A DNA stretch of 64,000 bases from positions 62,001 through 126,000 of the forward strand of contig WNDS01000001.1 in NCBI GenBank assembly GCA_009912235.1, read 5' to 3'. The translations under genes and the position numbers were made by a program. The DNA comes from Stenotrophomonas maltophilia. Its GTDB lineage: Bacteria; Pseudomonadota; Gammaproteobacteria; Xanthomonadales; Xanthomonadaceae. This document shows positions 36,585 through 44,205 of this stretch, in pieces; within the stretch, counting starts at the first letter, position 1; each line of letters begins with the position of its first letter. The notes under the pieces are model-generated. The model was not told the DNA's origin and did not search any database. It was given only the letters and a program-made list of their open reading frames with translations.

Positions 36585-37913
36585 TCACGTGCCAGCGAAC
36601 GTATCCACCAGCAGCTTCAGGTTCAGCACCACGATCACCAGGGAGATCACCCAGGCGATCCCGCCCAGCCAGCGCGGGGCCACCAGGGCGCCCATCGTCA
36701 CCCTGTCGGTGACGATCCGCACCAGCGGAATGATCGCGAACGGCAGCTGCATCGACAGCACCACCTGGCTCAGTACCAGCAGCTTCACTGCGCCCTGGTC
36801 GCCGAACAACACGATCACCACCACCACGGGAATGATCGCCAGTGCACGCGTGATCAAGCGCCGCAGCCACGGTGGCAGCCGCAGGTGCAGGAACCCTTCC
36901 ATCACGATCTGCCCGGCCAGCGTAGCGGTCACCGTGGAATTCAGGCCCGAGGCCAGCAGCGCCACGGCGAACAGGGTGGCGGCCGCGCCCACGCCCAGCA
37001 TCGGTGCCAGCAGCTGGCGGGCCTGTTCGATGTCTTCCACATCCAACCGCCCGTTGGCATGGAACACTGCCGCGGCCAGGATCAGGATGCTGGCGTTGAT
37101 GAACAGCGCCAGGGTCAGCGCGATGGTGCTGTCGGTCACCGCCCAGCGCAGCGCGCTGCGGCGCCCGTCGTCGGTGCGCGGGTAGGCGCGTGTCTGCACG
37201 ATGGACGAGTGCAGGTACAGGTTGTGCGGCATCACCGTGGCACCGATGATGCCGATGGCGATGTACAGCGCATGCGGATCGGTCACCACCTGGGTGCGCG
37301 GGATGAAGCCGGACAGCACCTCCATCACCGGCGGCGCGGCCATCGCGATCTGCACCACGAAGCAGCCGAAGATGATCATCAGCAGGGCGATGACGAAGGC
37401 TTCCAGCGCGCGGAAGCCGCGGTCCATCAGCAGCAGCAGCAGAAGCGTGTCCAGCGCGGTGATCACCGCGCCCCACAGCAGCGGCAGGTCGAACAGCAGC
37501 TTCAGTGCGATGGCGGTGCCGATCACTTCGGCCAGGTCGCAGGCGATGATCGCCGCTTCGCACAAGGCCCACAGCGCCAGGTTCACCGGCTTGGGGTAGC
37601 GCGCGCGGCAGGCCTGCGCCAGGTCCATGCCGGTGGCGATGCCCAGCCGCGCCGACAGCGCCTGCAGGATGACCGCCATCAGGTTGGAGACCAGGATGAC
37701 CGACAGCAGCAGGTAGCCGAAACGCGAACCACCGGCCAGGTCGGTGGCCCAATTGCCGGGGTCCATGTAGCCCACCGAGACCATGTAGCCCGGGCCGATG
37801 AAGGCCAGCAGCCGGAACCACCAGTGGCCCTTGTCGGGGACCGCGACGGAGGCATTCATCGACCCCAGGCTGGCTGGGGCGGCGGCGGGGTCGGGTGGCG
37901 CCAGGGTGCTCAT
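36585..37913 (-). CDS. mntH: Mn2+/H+ Nramp transporter MntH
   Basis: 442-residue inner-membrane divalent-metal transporter. Nramp metal-site motifs are present: [17 protein letters not shown] in helix 1 and [20 protein letters not shown] in helix 6 (the Met selects soft metals such as Mn). Further helices read [17 protein letters not shown] and [24 protein letters not shown] 37913 gives a normal N-terminus; 12 extra upstream codons are possible but would run through the operator. An MntR-type dyad lies 9 to 26 nt upstream, and mntR is divergent. Confidence 0.94.
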   Translation of the reverse strand: MSTLAPPDPAAAPASLGSMNASVAVPDKGHWWFRLLAFIGPGYMVSVGYMDPGNWATDLAGGSRFGYLLLSVILVSNLMAVILQALSARLGIATGMDLAQACRARYPKPVNLALWALCEAAIIACDLAEVIGTAIALKLLFDLPLLWGAVITALDTLLLLLLMDRGFRALEAFVIALLMIIFGCFVVQIAMAAPPVMEVLSGFIPRTQVVTDPHALYIAIGIIGATVMPHNLYLHSSIVQTRAYPRTDDGRRSALRWAVTDSTIALTLALFINASILILAAAVFHANGRLDVEDIEQARQLLAPMLGVGAAATLFAVALLASGLNSTVTATLAGQIVMEGFLHLRLPPWLRRLITRALAIIPVVVVIVLFGDQGAVKLLVLSQVVLSMQLPFAIIPLVRIVTDRVTMGALVAPRWLGGIAWVISLVIVVLNLKLLVDTFAGT

Positions 37914-37921
37914 GGGGTGCA

Positions 37922-37939
37922 ATATAGCTCTGGCTAAGT
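37922..37939 (-). promoter_or_regulatory. MntR box in front of mntH
   Basis: ATAGC-TCTG-GCTAA inside AATATAGCTCTGGCTAAGTC matches the E. coli MntR operator layout AACATAGC-N4-GCTATGTT with a few mismatches. A second half-site ACATAGCAAAG begins at 37941. The dyad covers a possible minus-strand TATATT -10 element. Confidence 0.7.
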
Positions 37940-38030
37940 CACATAGCAAAGTAAAACAATCGTCCTTGTGGCGTCGGTGGTCCAGAATTCAGGCTTGTCT
38001 ATTGAAGTCATTGGCAGGAAAGGCAACCGC

Positions 38031-38498
38031 GTGGTCAAACCGGATGAGGCGACATCGCTGAAAGGCACCCTGATCGAGGCCGAGCGCCAGGTCGAGAGCT
38101 TCCGGCAGGTCCGTGAGGCCCACCGCATGGAGCTGGTGGAGGACTACGTGGAGCTGATCTCCGACCTGCTGGCCGACGGCGGCGAGGCCCGCCAGGTGGA
38201 CATTGCCACCCGCCTGGGCGTGGCCCAGCCGACCGTGGCCAAGATGCTGCGGCGCCTGGCCCGTGATGGCTGGGTGGTGCAGCGCCCGTACCGCGGCGTG
38301 TTCCTGACCCCGGAAGGCGAGGCGCTGGCGCATGCCAGCCGCGAGCGCCACCAGACCGTGGAGCGTTTCCTGCTGGCGCTGGGCGTGGACCCGGACACCG
38401 CGCGGCGTGACGCGGAAGGCATAGAACACCATGTGAGCGAGCAGACGCTTGCGCTGTTCGAGGCGTTTGTGCGCAGGGCCGAGGGCGGCGAGGGCTGA
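38031..38498 (+). CDS. mntR: Manganese-responsive repressor MntR (DtxR family)
   Basis: 155 residues from GTG 38031, the same length as E. coli MntR, with AGGAAAGG 8 nt upstream. Strong family identity: [40 protein letters not shown] (recognition helix), [20 protein letters not shown] and [14 protein letters not shown]. The Asp, Glu, Cys/His positions of the Mn site ([17 protein letters not shown]) are in place. It is divergent from mntH, which carries the operator, and a second operator precedes the TonB receptor at 41418. Confidence 0.93.
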   Translation: MVKPDEATSLKGTLIEAERQVESFRQVREAHRMELVEDYVELISDLLADGGEARQVDIATRLGVAQPTVAKMLRRLARDGWVVQRPYRGVFLTPEGEALAHASRERHQTVERFLLALGVDPDTARRDAEGIEHHVSEQTLALFEAFVRRAEGGEG

Positions 38499-38525
38499 GC
38501 GGTGGGGTGGCGGGGTGCGTGCTGT

Positions 38526-38646
38526 GGGCAGAGTCGACTGTTAGTCGACTGCTCCTCCGCTGGATCTTCGAAACCCCCGCGCTGCGCGCGATAGTCGACT
38601 AACAGTCGACTCTACCCACAGCCGACTCTACCGGCAGTCGACGCTA
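38526..38646. repeat. SMAG-type repeat pair with extra partial copies
   Basis: Inverted copies of AGAGTCGACTGTTAGTCGACT at 38530 and near 38591-38615, followed by two degenerate partial units (GCCGACTCTACC and GCAGTCGACGCTAC). Same family as at 13773 and 27732, but the left end reads GGCAG instead of GTAG. Confidence 0.75.
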
Positions 38647-38661
38647 CGCACACCGAAGCCG

Positions 38662-38684
38662 GTAGCGCCGGGCCATGCCCGGCG
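38662..38684. repeat. SMAG-like palindrome GTAGCGCCGGGC-type
   Basis: GTAGCGCCGGGCCATGCCCGG: GTAG followed by the stem CGCCGGGC-CAT-GCCCGGCG. A third repeat subtype in the window, 25 bp beyond the end of the thioredoxin-like gene. Confidence 0.75.
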
Positions 38685-38708
38685 AGCGCAGCGGCGCATG
38701 ACGCAGCA

Positions 38709-39266
38709 CTAGGGTAACGGCAACGGCGGGCAGTGCGCCTGCGGTTGTGCGCAGGCCTGTGCCCACCAGGTTTTCAGCACCGGCTGCAGGCCGTCGTAGC
38801 GGCGGCCGTGCCAGCCGTTGGCCAGCACCTGGCCGTCGGCATCGATCAGCACCAGGTTCGGCGGCGCCAGGCCGACCACCGCCTGCAGCCCGCGCAGGCG
38901 GGCGGCGCGGCGCGGGGCCAGCACCGGCCACGGCATCTGCTGGGCATGCATGTAACGGCGCAGGGCTGCTTCGCTTTCATCCTGGCTGACATACACCACC
39001 TCGGTGTCGGCACCCGCCGCGCGCAGGGCATCGCGCACCACGCGCAGGGTCGGCACGAAGGCGTGGCAGGGCCCGCACCAGTCGGCGCCCACATACAGCG
39101 CGATCAGCCGTGGCGGTGTTGGCCGCTGCAGGGGTTCCAGGCTGCGTGCCTGCGGCTGCATCAGCGCCGCGCTGACCTGCGCGTGCAACGTGTCCCCGGC
39201 CCGCGCCGGCAGCGCCAGCGCGAGCAGCAGGGCAAGCCCGGCGGTGGCGCCGGTGCTAGAACGCAT
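38709..39266 (-). CDS. Periplasmic thioredoxin-like protein in the MntR-box TonB operon
   Basis: 185 residues. Signal peptide (GLALLLALALPARAGD), then a thioredoxin fold with active site LYVGADWCGPCHAFVPTLR and cis-Pro loop GLAPPNLVLIDADGQVL. It overlaps the end of the upstream TonB receptor gene by 11 nt, so the two are co-translated. A dedicated role in keeping receptor or metal-binding cysteines reduced is an inference; the receptor plug has a CxxC pair. Confidence 0.82.
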   Translation of the reverse strand: MRSSTGATAGLALLLALALPARAGDTLHAQVSAALMQPQARSLEPLQRPTPPRLIALYVGADWCGPCHAFVPTLRVVRDALRAAGADTEVVYVSQDESEAALRRYMHAQQMPWPVLAPRRAARLRGLQAVVGLAPPNLVLIDADGQVLANGWHGRRYDGLQPVLKTWWAQACAQPQAHCPPLPLP

Positions 39267-41418
39267 AGCGCAGGTTGACGTACCACGAGCGTGCGAAGCG
39301 CGGCCCGTAGACGTAGTCGTTGTCGCGCAGCGCGCCGGTTTCCAGATCGGGCTGGCGCTGGTCGAACACGTTCTTGACGCCGGCCGACACCGTCACTTCC
39401 TGCTGCGCGTCGGCGCCCAGGTGCCGGTGCCAGCGTGCGCCCAGGTCGGTCACCCAGAAGGTACGGGTGGTGCGCAGTTCGCCCAGCCGGTTGTTGAGCA
39501 CCTGCATGCGCCCGGTGTGGCGCACGGCCAGGAAGGTTTCCCAGGCCTCGGCCGGCAGCCAGCTCAGCTGTGCCAGCCCGGTCCAGTGCGGGGTCTTCAG
39601 GTAGTCGCGGCTTTCAATCACGGTCTGGCTGCCCTCGCCGGTGTCATCGAAGATGCGTTGCGGCTGCTTGAAGCGCGAGCGGTACCACGATGCGCCGGCG
39701 GTGACCCGCCACTGCGGTGCGGGCTGCCAGCCCAGGTTGCTTTCCATGCCCAGCACGGTGGAGCCCGACGCGTTGTAACGCAGCTGGCCCAGCGTGCCGT
39801 CCTCGTTGCGCTGGATCTCGCCCAGCGCGAAGGTATCGCGGATGCGTGCGTAGGCGGCAGTGGCATCCCAGGTCCACACCGGGTCGGCCGGGTCCGAACG
39901 CCAGTCGAAGCCGAACAGGCTGGTGACCGCACGCTCCTCTTTCAGGCCGGCACTGTTGCGCACGCGCACCTGCTCGGCACCCAGCGTGTTCACGTGCACG
40001 TCCTCGACGAAGATCTCCGGCGCGCGGAACCCGGTGGAAATGCCGGCGCGCCACTTCAGCCGCGGCGTGGCCTGCCAGGCGGCGGCGATGCGCGGGGAGA
40101 ACACCGCATTGTCCAGCTCCGAACTCTTGTCCACGCGTGCACCCAGCACCAGGTCCACGTTCTCGGCCACCGCCCATTCGTCCTGCACGAACGCGCCCAG
40201 GTTGTGGAAACGTGCGTCTTCCAGCAGCGCCAGGCGCTGGCCGTCGCCGGTGCGGTTGTCGTCGCGCAGCGCTTCGTGCTTGTACTGCACACCGAAGGCC
40301 AGCGCATGCGCGCCCAGGCGCCAGTTCAGCTGGCTGTCCAGGTAATGCAATGGATTGGTGGTGTGGCCGTACTGCCGCCACGAGCGCGAGGCCGCGCTGC
40401 CGGGCACCGTGTGGTCGAGCTGGCGTGGGTCGTAGCCGGGGGCGGTGGGATCGGTCACCACATCGCCCAGACCGCCGTAGAAACTGTCGCGGTCGATGTC
40501 TGCGAAGGCATAGGCCAGGCGGAAGTCCGCGTTGCTGCTCACCTCCTGGTCCCAGGACACGCTGCCGCGCCGGTATTTCGTGTCCAGCGATTCGGCGATG
40601 TTGGCCAGGTATTCGGGCTGCTCCAGGCGGTTGCCGCCGCGCCGGGTCTCGTCGGTCAGCTGCAGGTCCAGCCGCAGCCGGGTGCCGGGGTTGGGCGCAT
40701 ACCAGGCCTGCAGGCCACCGACCTTGAGGTCCTTGCGGGTGATTTCGGTGTAGCCGTCGCCGTCATAGTCGATGCCCCCGTTCCAGTTGCGCTGGGCCGC
40801 CACCGACAGCCCCGCATCGGCGTTGCGCGCCGCCAGGTCCAGGCGTGCGTCGAGGTTCTTCTGCGGCGTGCCTTTCATCACGTCCACGCCGGCCTGCACG
40901 TGGCCGCTGCTGCGGGTGGGCCGTGGCGGAATCAGGTTGATCACCCCCGCCACCGCGCCGGGCCCATAGAGCGCCGAACCGCCGCCCTTGACCACTTCGA
41001 TGCGGTCGACGAAGCCGGCCGGAATCTGTTCCAGCCCATACACGCTGCCCAGCGTGGACAGCAGCGGAATGCCATCGAACAGCAGCTGGTTGTAGGCGCC
41101 GGGCAGGCCGAGCAGCTGCACTTCGCTGGTGTTGCAGTTCTGGCAGTTGCTCTCCACGCGCAAGCCGTTGATCAGTTCGGCCGCGCGCGAGAAGTCCGTG
41201 GCCGCGCGCAGGGCGATGTCCTGCTGGCGCAGCACTTCGGTGCGGATCGGCACGTCCGACAGCAGGCGTTCGCTGCGGGTGGCGGTGCTGACCTTCACCT
41301 GCACACGGTCCAATTCGGTGGGCGAGGGCGGTGCGGCCAGGGCCGGCAGCGGCAGCAGGGTGACGATGGCCAGCCCGAGTGGCAGGCGGCGGGGAAGGCG
41401 GGGGGAGGGGAACGTCAT
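39256..41418 (-). CDS. TonB-dependent receptor with MntR box (candidate outer-membrane manganese receptor)
   Basis: 720 residues. Signal peptide (LAIVTLLPLPALAAPP) and plug domain: TATRSERLLSDVPIRTEVL, ELINGLRVESNCQNCNTSEV and GGGSALYGPGAVAGVINLIP. The barrel ends SWYVNLRYAF. The plug has two cysteines in NCQNC, unusual for siderophore receptors and seen in some metal-type receptors. A near-perfect MntR dyad lies about 70 nt upstream and a periplasmic thioredoxin-like gene is fused in the operon. The family precedent is MnoT, the Mn receptor of Bradyrhizobium. Ligand assignment rests on regulation only. Confidence 0.85.
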   Translation of the reverse strand: MTFPSPRLPRRLPLGLAIVTLLPLPALAAPPSPTELDRVQVKVSTATRSERLLSDVPIRTEVLRQQDIALRAATDFSRAAELINGLRVESNCQNCNTSEVQLLGLPGAYNQLLFDGIPLLSTLGSVYGLEQIPAGFVDRIEVVKGGGSALYGPGAVAGVINLIPPRPTRSSGHVQAGVDVMKGTPQKNLDARLDLAARNADAGLSVAAQRNWNGGIDYDGDGYTEITRKDLKVGGLQAWYAPNPGTRLRLDLQLTDETRRGGNRLEQPEYLANIAESLDTKYRRGSVSWDQEVSSNADFRLAYAFADIDRDSFYGGLGDVVTDPTAPGYDPRQLDHTVPGSAASRSWRQYGHTTNPLHYLDSQLNWRLGAHALAFGVQYKHEALRDDNRTGDGQRLALLEDARFHNLGAFVQDEWAVAENVDLVLGARVDKSSELDNAVFSPRIAAAWQATPRLKWRAGISTGFRAPEIFVEDVHVNTLGAEQVRVRNSAGLKEERAVTSLFGFDWRSDPADPVWTWDATAAYARIRDTFALGEIQRNEDGTLGQLRYNASGSTVLGMESNLGWQPAPQWRVTAGASWYRSRFKQPQRIFDDTGEGSQTVIESRDYLKTPHWTGLAQLSWLPAEAWETFLAVRHTGRMQVLNNRLGELRTTRTFWVTDLGARWHRHLGADAQQEVTVSAGVKNVFDQRQPDLETGALRDNDYVYGPRFARSWYVNLRYAF

Positions 41419-41488
41419 GGGCGTCGTGGTCCTTAAAGGGAAGCGCTGGCGAGGGCGACCTGGCAGGCGATGTAGTCGGGGGGTCATC

Positions 41489-41508
41489 AACATAGCAAGT
41501 GCTATATC
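41489..41508 (-). promoter_or_regulatory. MntR box in front of the TonB receptor operon
   Basis: AACATAGC-AAGT-GCTATATC has perfect 5-bp arms ATAGC/GCTAT at the 4-bp spacing of the E. coli MntR operator, and eight of eight left-arm bases match AACATAGC. It is a better match than the mntH site. It lies 71-90 nt upstream of the receptor ATG. Confidence 0.8.
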
Positions 41509-41559
41509 ACTAAGCCCGAGCATAAACGCCGGCCAGCAGTACGGGAAGCCCTGCGGCCT

Positions 41560-41578
41560 ATGTATTATAATATTACAT
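41560..41578. promoter_or_regulatory. 19-bp AT-rich palindrome ATGTA-N9-TACAT
   Basis: ATGTATTATAATATTACAT, 16 of 19 positions symmetric, in otherwise G+C-rich DNA between the methyltransferase stop and the TonB receptor. It contains a TATAAT on the minus strand that may be the receptor's -10. The shape resembles Zur/Fur-type operators; not assigned. Confidence 0.45.
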
Positions 41579-41623
41579 TCAAGGGCGACCCTGTGCCGGA
41601 AGCCGTGCCGGCCGTCGCCTGGC

Positions 41624-42307
41624 TCAGGCCCGCGCCACCCAGCCGCGGAACTCCAGCCCCTGGTAGAACGGCTCGATCTGCGCGAACCCGGCCTCGGCCA
41701 GCAGCGCGACCTCCTGCTGCGGATCCAGGATGTGCAGCTGCGCATCCACCTGCGCCTGCGCCCGGGCCGGCTGTTCCGGCGGCAGCCCGGAATCGACCAG
41801 GAAGGCGGCATAACGGCCGAGCCAGCGTGCGCGCTGTGCGCTGTCGGCCTGGGCCACGCTCAGGTGCGCCAGCACGAAGGGGGCACCGGGCCGCAGCCGC
41901 GCGCGCACTGCCTGCAGCGTCGGCAGGCGCTTGGCCAACGCGATGAAATGGAAGGTCAGCAGCGAACAGGCGCCGTCGCAGGGCGTGGCCGGTGCGCCGT
42001 GGATGGTGCCGGCATGCCAGTCCACGCGGCCGGCGTTGTCCGCCAGCGTCTGCCGCGCCAGGTCGAGCATCGGCTGCGACGGGTCGATGCCAAGGAAGCG
42101 CCAGCCGGGATCGCGTTGCGCGAACAGTGCCAGCTCCAGCCCACCACCGGCACCCAGCACCAGGATGCGCGCCTGGCGCGGTACGGCTTCGGCCAGCAGC
42201 AGATGGGTGCTGCGCTGCAGGTCGTGGAAGCCGGGCACCGCACGTGGCGGGCCTTCGGCATAGCGGGCCACGACGTCGGGGCGGTCGAACGGGGCAGGAC
42301 TGTTCAT
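41624..42307 (-). CDS. SAM-dependent methyltransferase (class I)
   Basis: 227 residues. Motif I ILVLGAGGGLELALFA and motif II WRFLGIDPSQPMLDLAR show a class I Rossmann methyltransferase; CSLLTFHFIAL and RLRPGAPFVLAHLSVAQ complete the fold. Substrate unknown. An ATGTA/TACAT dyad lies just before its start (42315-42335) and another after its end. It is expressed toward the TonB operon but 200 nt apart, so probably not the same transcript. Confidence 0.8.
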   Translation of the reverse strand: MNSPAPFDRPDVVARYAEGPPRAVPGFHDLQRSTHLLLAEAVPRQARILVLGAGGGLELALFAQRDPGWRFLGIDPSQPMLDLARQTLADNAGRVDWHAGTIHGAPATPCDGACSLLTFHFIALAKRLPTLQAVRARLRPGAPFVLAHLSVAQADSAQRARWLGRYAAFLVDSGLPPEQPARAQAQVDAQLHILDPQQEVALLAEAGFAQIEPFYQGLEFRGWVARA

Positions 42308-42314
42308 GCCCTTA

Positions 42315-42335
42315 ATGTAACACCATTAGATACAT
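42315..42335 (-). promoter_or_regulatory. ATGTA-N11-TACAT dyad before the methyltransferase
   Basis: Perfect 5-bp arms ATGTA and TACAT, 21 bp in all, starting 8 nt upstream of the ATG. The arms are the same as those of the palindrome at 41560, with 2 bp wider spacing. Confidence 0.35.
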
Positions 42336-42377
42336 GAAATGGTGCCAATGCCCGCTGGCTGCCGGCAACGGCGGGGC

Positions 42378-43028
42378 TTACCCGCGCCGCAGGGCCGGGC
42401 TGCGGGCGCCGACGATGATCATGCGGATCATCGTGGAAATCTGCTCGACCAGCTCCGGATCCTTCTCCGGCGGCAGGTCCATCGCGGCCGCACCCATGGC
42501 GAACACCAGCCGGGTGATGGCGGTGGACACCAGTTCCGGCTTGTACAGCACTGCAACGTCCAGGGCCGCCAGACGCACCAGGTCGTGCTGCAGTTCCTCT
42601 TCGAAGTAATGCAGTTCGCGCTCGACGGCGTGCTTGAAATCGTCCGAGCCCACCGCGCCTTCGCGCAGCAGCACGTGCAGCAGCTTGTCATCGGCGCGCA
42701 GCTGTTCGATGAAGGTTTCCACCGACACGCGCACCACGCTGGTGGCGGTGGAGGTGGCGCGCTGGCGGGCCTGGCCGATGATGGTGCGCAGCGAACTGCC
42801 GGCCACGTCGATCAGCGCCACGGCCAGTTCGTCCATGTCGCGGAACTGGCGATAGAAACTGTTCGGCGCGATGCCGGCTTCGCGCGCCACTTCACGCAGG
42901 CTGAGCGTGGACAGGCTGCGGTGCGGCCCGATCAGCTTCAGCGCGGCGGCCAGCAGATCTTCGCGGCTCACCGAGCGGCGGGCAGGGCTGTTGGCATCAT
43001 CGCTGGGCGGCAGGACGGTGGCGGCCAT
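42378..43028 (-). CDS. desT: TetR-family fatty-acid regulator DesT/FabR
   Basis: 216 residues. The N-terminal helix-turn-helix is nearly that of FabR/DesT: SLSTLSLREVAREAGIAPNS followed by FYRQFRDMDELAVALID. The ligand domain continues with VSVETFIEQLRADDKLLHVL. FabR and DesT sense the saturated/unsaturated acyl-CoA ratio and repress desaturation genes. In Pseudomonas aeruginosa desT lies by desC-desB; here the same three functions are together, with the regulator divergent. The ATG at 43028 is the natural one. Confidence 0.88.
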   Translation of the reverse strand: MAATVLPPSDDANSPARRSVSREDLLAAALKLIGPHRSLSTLSLREVAREAGIAPNSFYRQFRDMDELAVALIDVAGSSLRTIIGQARQRATSTATSVVRVSVETFIEQLRADDKLLHVLLREGAVGSDDFKHAVERELHYFEEELQHDLVRLAALDVAVLYKPELVSTAITRLVFAMGAAAMDLPPEKDPELVEQISTMIRMIIVGARSPALRRG

Positions 43029-43074
43029 GAGACTTCCGGGGGGACAAGGCTGAATCATACCCAATCCGGTGCAA

Positions 43075-43088
43075 TATACACATGTATA
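43075..43088. promoter_or_regulatory. Palindrome TATACA-CA-TGTATA in the desT/desCB divergent promoter
   Basis: 14-bp dyad with perfect 6-bp arms, 34 nt before the reductase ATG and 47 nt from the desT ATG. Position suits a DesT/FabR operator controlling both directions. Confidence 0.5.
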
Positions 43089-43121
43089 CACAGGTGTCCT
43101 TGCACCCGTATAGTGCGGGCC

Positions 43122-44192
43122 ATGAACGCTGTCGCCCGTCCGTCCCTGTTGTCCCCGCACCGCTGGCTGTCCCCGACGTTGTTCGACTTCTGGGCCGGTC
43201 AGTTCAATCCCCTGTGGACGCTGCGCGAGCCGCTGGCGCGCCTGCTGCGGCGCGAGCCGGCCGGGCACGGCGCGGCCACGCTGGTGCTGCGCGTGAACCG
43301 GCACTTCGCCGGGCTGCGCGCCGGCCAGCACGTCACCCTCGGCATCGAACTGGATGGCCGCCTGTACCGCCGCAGCTACAGCCCGACCCGGCTGGGCCGC
43401 CGCGAGCTGGCCATCACGGTCAAGGCGGTGGAGGGCGGGCGTGTCAGCCGCCACCTGGTCGAACATGCCCAGCCCGGGGAGGTGTTCCGGCTGGATGCGG
43501 CCTTTGGCGACTTCCACATGCCGGCCGCCGCGCCGGTGCTGCTGCTGGCCGCCGGCAGCGGCATCACGCCGATGCGCAGCCTGCTGCGTGAAGCCTGCCA
43601 GCGCCCGCTGGCCGCGCCGGTGGACCTGTTCTACTGGGAGCGCACCGCCGGTGCGCTGCAGTTCCGCGAAGAACTGCAGGCGCTGGCCGGCGCACAGCCC
43701 AACCTGCGCGTGCACCTGCTGACCACCCGCGAAGGCGGGATGCCGGCGCTGCGCGTGGACCAGCACCCGCTGCAGGTGGCCGGTGATGACACGCCGCTGG
43801 CGCAGCGCCAGGTGCTGGCCTGTGGCCCGGATGGCTTCGTGGCCGCCGCGCGCCAGCGCCTGGCGCACCAGGTGGCCGGTTTGCAGGCCGAAGCCTTCAC
43901 CCCGCCGGCCCCGATACAGGGCGCCGAGGCCGAAGGCGAGGTCGCCTTGATCCTGGCCCGCAGTGGCCGCCAGCTGCGCGTGCCGCGTGGCCGCAGCCTG
44001 CTGGAAAGCCTGGAAGCGGAAGGCATCAAGGCCCGCCACGGCTGCCGCATGGGCATCTGCAACACCTGCACCTGTGCCCAGGTGAGCGGCAGCACCCGCC
44101 ACCTGCGCAACGGCGACCTGCAGAACGAACCTGCCCAGCAGGTGCGCATCTGCGTGAGCGCGCCGACCACCGACCTGACTCTGGATCTCTGA
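43122..44192 (+). CDS. desC: Ferredoxin reductase-type electron donor for the desaturase (DesC-like)
   Basis: 356 residues. FAD domain: RLYRRSYSPTRLGRRELAIT (RxYS flavin motif), GRVSRHLVEHAQPGEVF. NAD(P) domain: VLLLAAGSGITPMRSLLREA and VLACGPDGFVAAAR. A C-terminal plant-type 2Fe-2S ferredoxin domain has the cysteine cluster KARHGCRMGICNTCTCAQV plus a last Cys in VRICVSAP. It passes electrons from NAD(P)H to the membrane desaturase, whose gene starts 13 nt downstream. Confidence 0.9.
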   Translation: MNAVARPSLLSPHRWLSPTLFDFWAGQFNPLWTLREPLARLLRREPAGHGAATLVLRVNRHFAGLRAGQHVTLGIELDGRLYRRSYSPTRLGRRELAITVKAVEGGRVSRHLVEHAQPGEVFRLDAAFGDFHMPAAAPVLLLAAGSGITPMRSLLREACQRPLAAPVDLFYWERTAGALQFREELQALAGAQPNLRVHLLTTREGGMPALRVDQHPLQVAGDDTPLAQRQVLACGPDGFVAAARQRLAHQVAGLQAEAFTPPAPIQGAEAEGEVALILARSGRQLRVPRGRSLLESLEAEGIKARHGCRMGICNTCTCAQVSGSTRHLRNGDLQNEPAQQVRICVSAPTTDLTLDL

Positions 44193-44205
44193 GGACTTTG
44201 CTGCC

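Noticed and set aside
39004..41436. 810-codon plus-strand open frame opposite the MntR-box receptor
   Set aside because: Antisense shadow; the minus strand has signal peptide, plug and barrel motifs.
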